Assembly: GCA_024684085.1 (NCBI GenBank)
Contig: JAIKXM010000021.1
Coordinates: 1-64,000, forward strand
Length of the DNA: 64,000 bases
Reading direction: 5' to 3'
Origin: Lachnospiraceae bacterium
Lineage (GTDB): Bacteria > Bacillota > Clostridia > Lachnospirales > Lachnospiraceae
The notes below the pieces were generated by a model. That model was given only the letters and a program-made list of their open reading frames with translations, ran no database searches and was not told where the DNA came from. Position 1 is the first letter of the stretch; the number at the start of each line of letters is the position of its first letter. Position numbers and translations under genes: made by a program. Positions 35,384 to 45,054 of this stretch are shown in pieces.

Positions 35384-36643
35384 ATGAGATATAGTAAGGA
35401 AGATATACTGCGAATGGTAGAGGAGGAGGACGTCGAATTCATCCGTCTGCAGTTTACCGATGTGTACGGCAATCTTAAGAATATGGCGGTAACTCCCAAT
35501 CTTCTGGAGAAAGCATTAAATAACAGATGTTCTTTTGACGGCGGAAACATTAGAGGGTACGATACCAACCAGGATACTACCATGTATCTCTATCCCGATA
35601 CCAATACTTTCGAGATCTTCCCATGGAGACCTCAGCAGGGCAAGGTTGCGAGGCTCTTCTGTGATGTATATAACGAGGAAGGTGAGCCATTCAGCGCCGA
35701 TCCCCGTATGGTATTAAAAAGAGTGGCGACTGAGGCTAAGGAGCTTGGATATGATCTCTATGTAGGTCCCGAGTGCGAATTCTTCCTGTTTAATATGGAC
35801 GATAACGGTATGCCTACCGTTGATACCAAGGAAAAAGCGGGCTATTTTGACTGTGGTCCCATTGACTTTGGCGAGAATGCGAGACGAGACATAGTCCTCA
35901 ATCTGGAGCAGATGGACTTCACGATCGAGTCTTCACATCATGAGCAGGCTCCCGCCCAGCATGAAGTTGACTTCAGATTCGATACGGCTGTCAATACCGC
36001 CGATAATATCCAGACATTCAAGCTTGCTGTTAAGACTATCGCAAGGAGACACGGCCTTCATGCCACATTCATGCCCAGACCCAAGAGCGGTGTGAACGGC
36101 TCGGGCATGCATCTCAACATGTCGCTTGGCATCAACAAGAAGAATTTATTCTTTGACGAAGCTGACATCAGAGGCTTAAGCCACGAGGCTTATTGCTTTA
36201 TGGCAGGCATAGCTGAGCATATCGGCGCTATCTCTGCCATAGCCAATCCTTTGGTTAATTCTTATAAAAGAACGGCGATTAGCAGAGGAAGCCTTTTCAA
36301 CATACCGAAGACGAGCAAGACTTCAGCAAGGATAGAGCTTAGGAGCCCCGATCCTTCAGCTAATCCCTATCTTGCTCTTGCAGTATGCCTTAAGGCAGGG
36401 CTTGAAGGCATCAGGAACAATACGCCTTATGATAAGGATGAATTATGCAAGATCAGGATGACTGATGTTCTCCCCGGGAATCTCGGTGAGGCACTGAAGG
36501 CACTTGAGGAAGACGAGCTTGTTAAGACATGCCTTGGAGAAGAGCTTGTAGAAGATATTCTCACTATCAAGAAGAGTGAGTGGAAGGAATACTGTAGTAA
36601 AGTAACCGATTGGGAAGTAGAACAGTATCTTGATAAGTATTGA
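35384..36643 (+). CDS. Type I glutamine synthetase-like protein lacking the catalytic flap
   Basis: 419 residues against about 444 for clostridial GlnA. The GS core is clear: FIRLQFTDVYGN, MYLYPDTNTFEIFPW, VGPECEFFLF (metal-binding Glu pair), IESSHHEQAPAQHEVDF, MPRPKSGVNGSGMH, ARIELRSPDPSANPYLA. But after NPLVNSYKR the sequence jumps to TAISRGSLFNIPKTSK: the flap residues normally reading VPGYEAPxYxAW, which hold the Glu that closes the glutamate site, are absent. DGSSIxG is also changed to DGGNIRG, and about 10 residues near 375 are missing. It may make glutamine poorly, act on another amine, or be regulatory. It is followed 17 bp later by an ANTAR gene, a common clostridial nitrogen-control pairing. 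Confidence 0.85.
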   Translation: MRYSKEDILRMVEEEDVEFIRLQFTDVYGNLKNMAVTPNLLEKALNNRCSFDGGNIRGYDTNQDTTMYLYPDTNTFEIFPWRPQQGKVARLFCDVYNEEGEPFSADPRMVLKRVATEAKELGYDLYVGPECEFFLFNMDDNGMPTVDTKEKAGYFDCGPIDFGENARRDIVLNLEQMDFTIESSHHEQAPAQHEVDFRFDTAVNTADNIQTFKLAVKTIARRHGLHATFMPRPKSGVNGSGMHLNMSLGINKKNLFFDEADIRGLSHEAYCFMAGIAEHIGAISAIANPLVNSYKRTAISRGSLFNIPKTSKTSARIELRSPDPSANPYLALAVCLKAGLEGIRNNTPYDKDELCKIRMTDVLPGNLGEALKALEEDELVKTCLGEELVEDILTIKKSEWKEYCSKVTDWEVEQYLDKY

Positions 36644-36660
36644 TTTAGAGGAGAGATGAC

Positions 36661-37206
36661 TTGAATACTAACATAATAGTTGTCTTTCCCAAGATGGAGG
36701 AGGCTCTTAAGCTAAGGAACCTTCTTAAGCGCAATGGCTTTGAAGTGGCTGCAGTCTGTACATCGGGGGTTCAGGCCTTATCTCATGCGGATGCCCTCTC
36801 TACCGGTATTATGATAAGCGGCTACAGGTTGGAGGATATGCCTTATTTTGAGGTTAAGCAGGATATGCCTACAGGCTTCTCTATGCTGCTTCTGGCTTCC
36901 GAGAAGAGATTGGCTGATGGGGTTGAACCTGATGTCATGACACTCGGCATGCCTTTTGTCATCTCGGACTTTCTGGATACGGTTCAGATGATGTGCGAAG
37001 CCTGCTATGCAAGGAAGGAAAAGAGGATATCCAAGACTCTAAGGACGGAGAAAGACAATCAGCTTATAGATGAAGCTAAGAAACTGCTGATGGTCAGAAA
37101 CGGACTGTCTGAAGAAGAAGCTCACAAATATCTGCAGAAATGCAGTATGGATTCAGGTGTTAACGTGGTTGAGACCGCCGGTATGGTACTCACTATGTAT
37201 AGTTGA
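36661..37206 (+). CDS. ANTAR-domain RNA-binding antiterminator, pseudo-receiver type
   Basis: 181 residues, TTG start with AGGAG 8 bp upstream. Residues 1-115 fold like a response-regulator receiver, but the phosphoacceptor position has no Asp (GIMISGYRL), so it is a pseudo-receiver. Residues about 125-181 match the ANTAR three-helix domain (IDEAKKLLMVRNGLSEEEAHKYLQKCSMDSG). ANTAR proteins bind paired hexaloop hairpins in leader RNAs and prevent termination, often on nitrogen genes. Here it follows a GlnA-like gene in the same transcript. Its final ten codons form unit one of the following tandem repeat. Confidence 0.88.
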   Translation: MNTNIIVVFPKMEEALKLRNLLKRNGFEVAAVCTSGVQALSHADALSTGIMISGYRLEDMPYFEVKQDMPTGFSMLLLASEKRLADGVEPDVMTLGMPFVISDFLDTVQMMCEACYARKEKRISKTLRTEKDNQLIDEAKKLLMVRNGLSEEEAHKYLQKCSMDSGVNVVETAGMVLTMYS

Positions 37207-37386
37207 TAAGCGTGCATAGCGCGGTGTGGTACTCACTATGTATAGTTGATAAGTGCGCATAGCGCGATGTGGTACTCACCATGTATAGTTGATAGGCGCA
37301 CATATCGCCGGTATGGCGCTTACGAGGTATAGTTGTTTGGTGACTGCGACCGCCGGTGTGGCGCATAACGTATAGTCGTTAAGTGG
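37177..37386 (+). repeat. Tandem repeat of 43-45 bp that begins inside the ANTAR gene
   Basis: Five units, 37177-37220, 37221-37263, 37264-37306, 37307-37351 and 37352-37386, each GCSGGTRTGGTACTCAC..ATGTATAGTTGAT-like. The first encodes the last residues and stop of the ANTAR protein; later copies are untranslated and get steadily less similar. The last runs into the start region of the MBOAT gene. Confidence 0.8.
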
Positions 37387-37406
37387 TTGAAGTTTGGGAA
37401 ATTAAA

Positions 37407-38891
37407 ATGTCATTTAATTCTTACATTTTCTTGTTCTGCTTCCTGCCTTTATGCTTGTTAGGCTGGTATGGATTGAACAAATATGGCAAATATAATATGG
37501 CCTTGGGCTTTCTGACACTCATGTCACTGTGGTTCTACGGGTATTTCAATCCGAGTTACCTGCTGATCATGGTAGCCAGTGTATCAGTGAATTACTTCCT
37601 AAGCTTCCTGATGGACAGGTCGGAGAAGTTCAACAAAGTCTTCATGGTGACAGGAGCTCTGTTCAATCTCGGGCTGCTTTTCTATTATAAGTATTACGAT
37701 TTCTTTATTGAGAATGTGAATGCCGTATTTAAGACGGATTATAATCTTAAGCATATATTGCTTCCGCTGGGTATCAGCTTTTTCACTTTCCAGCAGTTCT
37801 CGTTCATAATCGAGAGGGGCAGGAAGAAGATACCTCACTGCGGACCGGCGGAATACGCGGCTTTCGTTACCTTTTTTCCTCAGCTTGTTGCGGGGCCGAT
37901 CGTGCTCTACGAGGAGATGATCCCGCAGTTCAGGGATAAGGCGAGGAGATCGTTCAATGCCGATAACATGTATAACGGCATTGGGTATTTTGTGATGGGA
38001 CTCGCTAAGAAGGTGCTGCTGGCCGATGTTCTTGCAATTCCTGTGAATTACGGCTTTGATAATAGTATATATATGGATGCCGTAGGAACTGTTCTTGTCA
38101 TGACAGCCTATACGCTTCAGCTGTATTTTGACTTCAGCGGTTACAGTGATATGGCTATCGGTCTTGGACTGATGTTCAATCTGGAGCTTCCGGTCAACTT
38201 CAAGTCTCCCTACAAATCGTCGACTCTTAAGGAGTTGTGGGAGAGATGGCACATGACACTCACAAGGTTCCTTAGGAATTATGTGTATATTCCGCTTGGC
38301 GGCAACCGTAAGGGTAAGGCTAGAAAACTCTTCAATATATTTGCGGTCTTTGTGGTGAGCGGAATCTGGCATGGCGCTTCGTGGAATTATATAATCTGGG
38401 GTATACTGACCGGTATAATAGTCATATGGAATAATCTCAATATCTTCGGATATGATAAGAATGCAAGTAATCCTGCAAAAATAGTTCTGCCTGAGTTTAT
38501 CGGCCGGATCATAACTCCGATAACATTTGCATTTCTGCTTATCCCCTTCAGATCCCCTGATATAGCGACTATCTGGGTGTTGCTCAGGAATCTGACAAAG
38601 GGCTGGACAGGCAATGCATATAAAATAGCTAACGTTATTAAATTGCCCGAAATGTATATTATCGAAGAAATCCTGCAAAAGGTAGCACCTTCATATACTA
38701 ATATGTTTGCTCTGGGTGTGTTCATCCTTCTGTGTGCTCTGGGAATATTCATATGCAGTAGGAAGAATACGGCTCAGATAGTTAACGCCTACAGAGAGAA
38801 GCGCTGGTTCATGCCGGTCTGCGTTCTGCTTCTGGTATATTGTATTATTTCGTTCTCGCAGGTCAGTACCTTTATATATTTCAATTTCTAA
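37407..38891 (+). CDS. MBOAT-family O-acyltransferase (DltB/AlgI-like)
   Basis: 494 residues, about 11-12 membrane helices. MBOAT hallmarks: FFPQLVAGPI (about 160), YFDFSGYSDMAIG (about 240), ELWERWHMTL (His about 285) and the catalytic His322 in SGIWHGASWN. Such proteins acylate an extracellular polymer such as alginate, teichoic acid or peptidoglycan. The ATG at 37407 begins a natural first helix; a GTG at 37383 lies within the repeat tract. The SGNH-like protein at 39123 is its probable partner, separated by an AG-rich 24-bp tandem repeat. Confidence 0.9.
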   Translation: MSFNSYIFLFCFLPLCLLGWYGLNKYGKYNMALGFLTLMSLWFYGYFNPSYLLIMVASVSVNYFLSFLMDRSEKFNKVFMVTGALFNLGLLFYYKYYDFFIENVNAVFKTDYNLKHILLPLGISFFTFQQFSFIIERGRKKIPHCGPAEYAAFVTFFPQLVAGPIVLYEEMIPQFRDKARRSFNADNMYNGIGYFVMGLAKKVLLADVLAIPVNYGFDNSIYMDAVGTVLVMTAYTLQLYFDFSGYSDMAIGLGLMFNLELPVNFKSPYKSSTLKELWERWHMTLTRFLRNYVYIPLGGNRKGKARKLFNIFAVFVVSGIWHGASWNYIIWGILTGIIVIWNNLNIFGYDKNASNPAKIVLPEFIGRIITPITFAFLLIPFRSPDIATIWVLLRNLTKGWTGNAYKIANVIKLPEMYIIEEILQKVAPSYTNMFALGVFILLCALGIFICSRKNTAQIVNAYREKRWFMPVCVLLLVYCIISFSQVSTFIYFNF

Positions 38892-38937
38892 GGGTTCTGA
38901 TTGGTTTTTGACTGGCCTTCGGTTCAGACTTCTGCCC

Positions 38938-39045
38938 GGACATGAAGCGTCCACGGACAGTCACATGAAGCCGTCCACGGACAGTCGGGTGAGGCCATCC
39001 ACGGACAGTCACATGAAGCCGTCCATGGACAGTCACATACAGTCG
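38938..39045 (+). repeat. Tandem repeat of exactly 24 bp
   Basis: Units begin GGACAGT at 38955, 38979, 39003 and 39027, after a partial unit at 38938. Consensus GGACAGTCACATGAAGCCGT then CCAC. On the minus strand it reads CDCPWTAS repeats, but no start or ribosome site supports a protein. Confidence 0.8.
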
Positions 39046-39122
39046 TTTGCCGGCAGGATGATTTGAATATTATTATTTTTTCGATATATGACAGTAGTGT
39101 CATCGACAAAAATGAGGTTTAG

Positions 39123-40190
39123 ATGTTAAAGAAATTAAAATACGCTTTAATTTTATATATAGTATTGCTGGCCATTCCCGTTCTGGCAGTCGTAATATTT
39201 GATCCGTATTATCATTACCATAAGCCGTTAAAAGGCTTAAAGGCCGTGCTGTACGAGAAGGAATACCAGGTTGTGGGCACTCTTGATCACTTTGATTATG
39301 ATGCGGTCATCGCCGGATCTTCGGTTGCTGAGAATTATAACAACAGCTGGTTCGATGAGATCTTTGGTGTTAAGAGCGTAAAAGCGATAAGGTCATATGG
39401 GGCTACAGCCGATCTTTGCAGCTTCCTTGACAGGGCATATGAGGATCATGATCTGAAGATGGTATTCTATAATCTCGATCCGTCTTCACTGAAGGTCGAT
39501 CCCGAGGTTACCTTTGAGTCGTCCGGATGCCCCATGTATCTGTATGATGACAATATCCTCAATGATGTTAAGTACATATATAATAAGGATGTCATATTTG
39601 AGAAGATTCCATATATGCTCGCCAAGTCTTTCTCGGATTATGATGAGGGTGAGTCCTATAACTGGGGCAGATGGAAGCATTTTGACCTTGAGATGTGTAT
39701 ATCGCAGTATTACAGGCATCCTTCAGTTACACCCATGCAGGAGGCTTCATACCGCGATGAGGCCGGTGAGGCCAATATTACGCTGATCGAGAATATCGTA
39801 TCGGCGCATCCCGAGACCAAGTTTATTATATTCACGCCACCTTATTCGATGCTGTGGTGGGACAATGCTTATCGGGAAGGTGATACGGAGATGTATCTTA
39901 GGCTCCTCGATTTTGCGGTAAAGAGGCTTAGTACCTATGATAATGTCCGTTTCTTCATGTTCAGCGGAGACAGGGATGTGGTACTTAATATAGAAAACAA
40001 TTATATGGATACGCTTCATTTCTCGCCCGAGATCAACCGTTATATGGTCGATCGCATGAGTCGCGGGGAGATGGAAGTGGACACTGCCAATATATCCGAA
40101 GAGATAGAGAAGCTTCGGCAGATGGCTTACGAGATCCCCGAGGAGCTTATCAAGCCGTATGAAGATGTGCTGATATACGGTGAAGAGTAG
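39123..40190 (+). CDS. SGNH-like acyl-transfer or esterase partner of the MBOAT protein
   Basis: 355 residues. One N-terminal membrane helix (about 5-27) then an extracytoplasmic domain. AGSSVAENY (Ser66/Ser67 with the GxSxxE layout) and DTLHF (Asp296, His299) resemble the Ser and Asp-x-x-His blocks of SGNH hydrolases, as in AlgJ/AlgX and DltD. The MBOAT partner supplies the acyl group and this protein would transfer it to the polymer, or strip it. Its ATG is preceded by GAGG, 6 bp away. Polymer unknown. Confidence 0.72.
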   Translation: MLKKLKYALILYIVLLAIPVLAVVIFDPYYHYHKPLKGLKAVLYEKEYQVVGTLDHFDYDAVIAGSSVAENYNNSWFDEIFGVKSVKAIRSYGATADLCSFLDRAYEDHDLKMVFYNLDPSSLKVDPEVTFESSGCPMYLYDDNILNDVKYIYNKDVIFEKIPYMLAKSFSDYDEGESYNWGRWKHFDLEMCISQYYRHPSVTPMQEASYRDEAGEANITLIENIVSAHPETKFIIFTPPYSMLWWDNAYREGDTEMYLRLLDFAVKRLSTYDNVRFFMFSGDRDVVLNIENNYMDTLHFSPEINRYMVDRMSRGEMEVDTANISEEIEKLRQMAYEIPEELIKPYEDVLIYGEE

Positions 40191-40223
40191 ATATCAATAT
40201 AAAAAACACAGGAGATTATGAAA

Positions 40224-40919
40224 ATGGCAGATGGAATTAACGGAGAAGTAAGGTCGGTCATCAAGGAGAGCCTTAAGACTATGACACCGATGCAGAAAGT
40301 GCTGTATCTGCTGGATTGCTATAAGTGGCATCTTCTTATTACTATAGTGCTGCTTTCGGTGGCTATTCATACGATCGTCGCCATTGCCACCAAGAAGGAG
40401 ATGGTCCTGTCGGTCGCGGTCATCAACGGACCTGCCGCCAATGAGGACAAGATCAACGAACTTGCGTATAATTATTGCAAAAGTGTGGGCATTGACACAG
40501 ATACCTGCGAGATACTGATCGACATCAATTACACGATCGGCCATGGCGAGAATGAAACGGTCATGGGAGATTATCAGACACAGAAGCTTATGGCAAGCGC
40601 TTCCATGGGAATGCTGGATGTGATAATCACGGATAAGGAGACTTTTGAGTTTCTTTCGGAGAATGGTTTCCTTATGAATATGGAAGATCTGCTCGATAAG
40701 GATGAGCATGACAGGCTTGCAGAACGCATTGTCAAGGCAGATGTGGTCGATGACGAGGACAATCGGACGCAAGAAGAGACGGGAATCGATATTACCGGAT
40801 TTGAGAAGGTGGCGTCCGAAGGCTGGTATTATGATACCGGGTGTTATGTCGGAGTTAATTACTACACGGAAAATAAGGACAGGTGTCTTGAGTTCATCGA
40901 TTATATAACTGAAAAGTGA
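40224..40919 (+). CDS. Single-pass membrane protein, uncharacterised
   Basis: 231 residues. A short cytoplasmic N-terminus, one membrane helix (about 30-52) and an exterior alpha/beta domain whose order (VLSVAVINGPAANEDKINELAYNYCKSVGID; then DVIITDKETFEFLSENGFLMNMEDLL; then YYDTGCYVGVNYYTENKDRCLEFIDYI) resembles a small periplasmic-binding-like fold. The ATG at 40224 has GGAG 9 bp upstream; an ATG at 40218 is only 3 bp from it. In line with the MBOAT and SGNH genes. Function unknown. Confidence 0.7.
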   Translation: MADGINGEVRSVIKESLKTMTPMQKVLYLLDCYKWHLLITIVLLSVAIHTIVAIATKKEMVLSVAVINGPAANEDKINELAYNYCKSVGIDTDTCEILIDINYTIGHGENETVMGDYQTQKLMASASMGMLDVIITDKETFEFLSENGFLMNMEDLLDKDEHDRLAERIVKADVVDDEDNRTQEETGIDITGFEKVASEGWYYDTGCYVGVNYYTENKDRCLEFIDYITEK

Positions 40920-40980
40920 TCGGTATATCGTTGCCATGATATTTGACAGAAAGATGAACAGACATGCTCGGATCAGCCAT

Positions 40981-41018
40981 GTATCATCCCTAGTATCATC
41001 CCCAGTATCATCCCTGTA
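40981..41018 (+). repeat. Three 12-bp repeats inside an inverted repeat
   Basis: GTATCATCCCYA-like units at 40981, 40993 and 41005, bounded by CAGCCAT (40974-40980) and ATGGCTG (about 41018-41024), which pair. Short, could form a stem with the repeats looped out. Confidence 0.6.
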
Positions 41019-41066
41019 TGGCTGAAGGGATCCGCGTAATAAATGACAAAGTCTTATAATTATGGC

Positions 41067-41095
41067 TTGAAAAAAATAAATTCCTGAGATAGAAT
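41067..41095 (+). promoter_or_regulatory. Promoter of the 41120 gene
   Basis: TTGAAA (41067-41072), exactly 17 bp, TAGAAT (41090-41095). Confidence 0.6.
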
Positions 41096-41119
41096 TGACC
41101 TAATATACAGAAGGTAGAA

Positions 41120-41644
41120 GTGGAGATTGAAGTGAACGATCATTATGAATTTTTAGTACCCGTGGCACAGAATAAGAAGTTTGCGGTACTCAGAGTCTTA
41201 TTGTGGATAGTATTCGTTATCGGATGTTTCGGAGCGATATTCGCGGCTCTTGGGATCGCTGTAGGACTGATATTCGCACTTGTAGCCGTTGCTTCAGGAT
41301 ACGGTGCGTATTTCTGCGGTAAATGGGTGGATATAGAATATGAATATACTCTTGTTGAGAAGGAGCTTGACGTAGACGTTGTCTTCCGTAAGGAGAGCAG
41401 GAAGCATCTTGAGACTATCGATCTTCTTAAGATGGAGATATTCGCGCCTGAGAAAAGTTCGGCGCTTGACATGTATCGCAACAGAGACGTAAAAGTAGTG
41501 GATTACAGCTCAAGGAAGCCTGAGAATGAAGATAAGCGCTATGTATTATATTATGACGGTTCTACCAAATATATTCTTGAACCGGAAGAGAGACTGATCA
41601 AGGCTTTTTACAATATCGCACCACGTAAGGTATTCGATAAATAA
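41120..41644 (+). CDS. Small membrane protein, DUF6106-like
   Basis: 174 residues: two adjacent membrane helices (about 22-70) with small flanking polar parts, then a beta-rich cytoplasmic domain ending YYDGSTKYILEPEERLIKAFYNIAPRKVFDK. The layout and final EPEERLIKAFYNIAPRK stretch match clostridial DUF6106 proteins, of unknown function. The GTG at 41120 has AAGG 5 bp upstream, and a GTG at 41132 has GGAG 6 bp upstream, so the start is ambiguous by four codons. Own promoter; followed by the 50-bp tandem repeat. Confidence 0.65.
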   Translation: MEIEVNDHYEFLVPVAQNKKFAVLRVLLWIVFVIGCFGAIFAALGIAVGLIFALVAVASGYGAYFCGKWVDIEYEYTLVEKELDVDVVFRKESRKHLETIDLLKMEIFAPEKSSALDMYRNRDVKVVDYSSRKPENEDKRYVLYYDGSTKYILEPEERLIKAFYNIAPRKVFDK

Positions 41645-41680
41645 GACTTTTTTGGGAACATGATGGGGGGGTATAACAGC

Positions 41681-41835
41681 CAGCTATGTGATTATCCGTA
41701 TAGACGGATTGGATGGATCGGCTGGCATCAGTCTGCTGTGTGATCGTTGCATAGACAGGCGGACAGCTCGGTTGGCAACAGTCTGCTGTGTGATCGTTGG
41801 CATAGATAGGCGGACAGATCGGTTGGTATCAACAG
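41681..41835 (+). repeat. Tandem repeat of about 50 bp before guaB
   Basis: Units 41681-41728, 41729-41778 and 41779-41829. The second and third share CAGTCTGCTGTGTGATCGTT then CATAGAYAGGCGGACAG and CGGTTGG; the first is more diverged. It fills the leader region of guaB. Confidence 0.75.
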
Positions 41836-41881
41836 TTGGAGTGAGAGATCACTCTGACATCATAATATACATTATATTTAG

Positions 41882-43345
<1,464 letters not shown>

Positions 43346-43353
43346 TAATATTT

Positions 43354-44724
43354 ATGAATAAGAAAAAGATCAATGTGGATCTTGTCAGATTGGGGCTACT
43401 ATTATTAGTAGCCCTTGCCTGTATGATGGCCTTTGTTCTTGTTCAGCCATTGGGCGACGGGCCTGATGAGATCGACCGATATAAGGTTGTTCAATATATA
43501 TATAATCATGGGACGCTTCCGGTCGGAGATGACAGTGAGGTTCTGCTCGAGGGATACGGCGGTTCTTATGCTTTTCAACCGATACTCACCTATATCATAC
43601 AGGGATATCTGTTGAGAGCTCTTAGAGTCTTCGATCTAAGCGAGTTGACTATGCTGGTCATTGCCCGTCTTGTGTGTGTGGCAACGGGGCTGACGGCCGT
43701 TGTATATACATGGCTTATTGGAAGGCAGCTGTTTGAAGATAAGCGAGTTGCATATCTTTTTACAGTGGCTGTGACTATGCTTCCTCAGAATCTCTTCGTG
43801 CATACCTATGTGAATACTGATTCCATGGGACTGCTGTCGGTGGCGATCGTCATATATGCCACTATCAGGGGGATTAAGACCATGTATGATATCCCCTCGG
43901 TGGTCAATCTCATATTAGGTATCAGTATCTGCGCTCTGTCTTACTATAATTGTTACGGAGTTGTCCTGGCAGCGGCGATAACCATGATCGTATATTATTG
44001 CAGAGAAGGACGAAGAGGGATAGTTGAACTTGTAAGTAAAGCAGGGATAATCATCTTCGGAGTTATGATACTCGCAGGCTGGTGGTTCATCCGAAACGGT
44101 ATCCTCTATGATGGGGATATATTAGCTCTGAAGGCAAGACAGCTCTGCGCTGCCGAGACTGCCCTTCCGGAGTACAATCCGCTCACAAGGGATACATATT
44201 ACAGACTTGGGATTCCTCTGACTACCATGATCTGGGGAACAGATTATTATACTCTCTGTTGGAAGAGCTTTATAGCGATGTTCGGTCCTATGAGGATACC
44301 TACAAGCCATTACATCTACATGACTTACAAGTACCTGTGCATAGTGGCGCTGGCAGGTCTTATAATACCGCGTAAGAAGCTTGAAATGCCCGAAAACAGG
44401 GAGATCTCACAAGGTGACAGGAGCGTCATAACGATTATGATGCTTGTGTCAGGTTTGATTCCGGTCGTTCTGGCACTCTATTACTCATATACATGGGAGT
44501 TCCAGCCGCAGGGCAGGTATTATCTTCCCATGGTCATTCCGTTCATGCTGCTCATGACGCTCGGAATGAGGAAGGTCATAGCTTTGATATCGATGCCGTT
44601 TAGAAAACTCTCACGGGGGAAGATATTCGAGAGTCTCCTGTATCATGGTATGTATGCGCTTATCGTACTGATGACGCTGTATTCGGTATTTTTTGCAATG
44701 TTGAGGTACTATGGCCGGGTATAG
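43354..44724 (+). CDS. Polytopic membrane protein, GT-C or DUF2142-like
   Basis: 456 residues with about 11 helices. The first external loop has GDGPDEIDRYKVVQ, resembling the acidic motif (DE near helix 1) of GT-C glycosyltransferases such as ArnT and PMT, and the YTWEFQPQGRYYLP segment resembles the DUF2142 pattern. Such enzymes use polyprenyl-linked sugars outside the membrane. It starts 9 bp after guaB with no clear ribosome site, so it is probably translationally dependent on guaB. Specificity unknown. Confidence 0.7.
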   Translation: MNKKKINVDLVRLGLLLLVALACMMAFVLVQPLGDGPDEIDRYKVVQYIYNHGTLPVGDDSEVLLEGYGGSYAFQPILTYIIQGYLLRALRVFDLSELTMLVIARLVCVATGLTAVVYTWLIGRQLFEDKRVAYLFTVAVTMLPQNLFVHTYVNTDSMGLLSVAIVIYATIRGIKTMYDIPSVVNLILGISICALSYYNCYGVVLAAAITMIVYYCREGRRGIVELVSKAGIIIFGVMILAGWWFIRNGILYDGDILALKARQLCAAETALPEYNPLTRDTYYRLGIPLTTMIWGTDYYTLCWKSFIAMFGPMRIPTSHYIYMTYKYLCIVALAGLIIPRKKLEMPENREISQGDRSVITIMMLVSGLIPVVLALYYSYTWEFQPQGRYYLPMVIPFMLLMTLGMRKVIALISMPFRKLSRGKIFESLLYHGMYALIVLMTLYSVFFAMLRYYGRV

Positions 44725-44787
44725 ATCGAAGCATAGGCTTATTGGTCTTGCAATACGGGATAAATATTAGGAAAAGGGGAAATGAGA

Positions 44788-44972
44788 GTTACTGTTCACA
44801 CCCGTGTTTTTGTAAATAGCTACAGGAAATATATTCATATGAAACGCCTATGTGGGCGTCGGCACTTAGCGAGGCAAAGCCGAGCTTAGTGTCCGCTACG
44901 CTCACATCGGAGCGAGAGCGCCGTTTCGGTGAATATATTTCCTGTAGCGGACAGACACCTGTGAACAGTAAC
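44788..44972. mobile_element. MITE-like palindromic element, complete (copy D)
   Basis: 185 bp with perfect 13-bp terminal inverted repeats, GTTACTGTTCACA and TGTGAACAGTAAC. AAATGAGA immediately before and AAATGGGA immediately after match at 7 of 8 positions, a possible 8-bp target duplication. Sub-terminal blocks TACAGGAAATATATTCA are also inverted. No transposase. Inverted relative to copy B. Confidence 0.85.
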
Positions 44973-45023
44973 AAATGGGACGTTGGTTAGGATGTTCCGC
45001 TATATACGGTGGACCCTCTGATA

Positions 45024-45032
45024 TGGTATAAT
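45024..45032 (+). promoter_or_regulatory. Extended -10 promoter of the GGDEF-EAL gene
   Basis: TGGTATAAT (TG-N-TATAAT, TATAAT at 45027-45032). No convincing -35. Confidence 0.45.
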
Positions 45033-45054
45033 TAATACGTTGGAGAGGCTATAT

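Noticed and set aside
35140-37386. CRISPR arrays
   Set aside because: Units are contiguous and decaying, spacers are not unique and separated by a constant repeat, and no cas genes lie nearby.
38924-39109. Minus-strand frame with CDCPWTAS repeats
   Set aside because: It only mirrors the 24-bp tandem repeat; no ribosome site and it crosses the next gene's leader.
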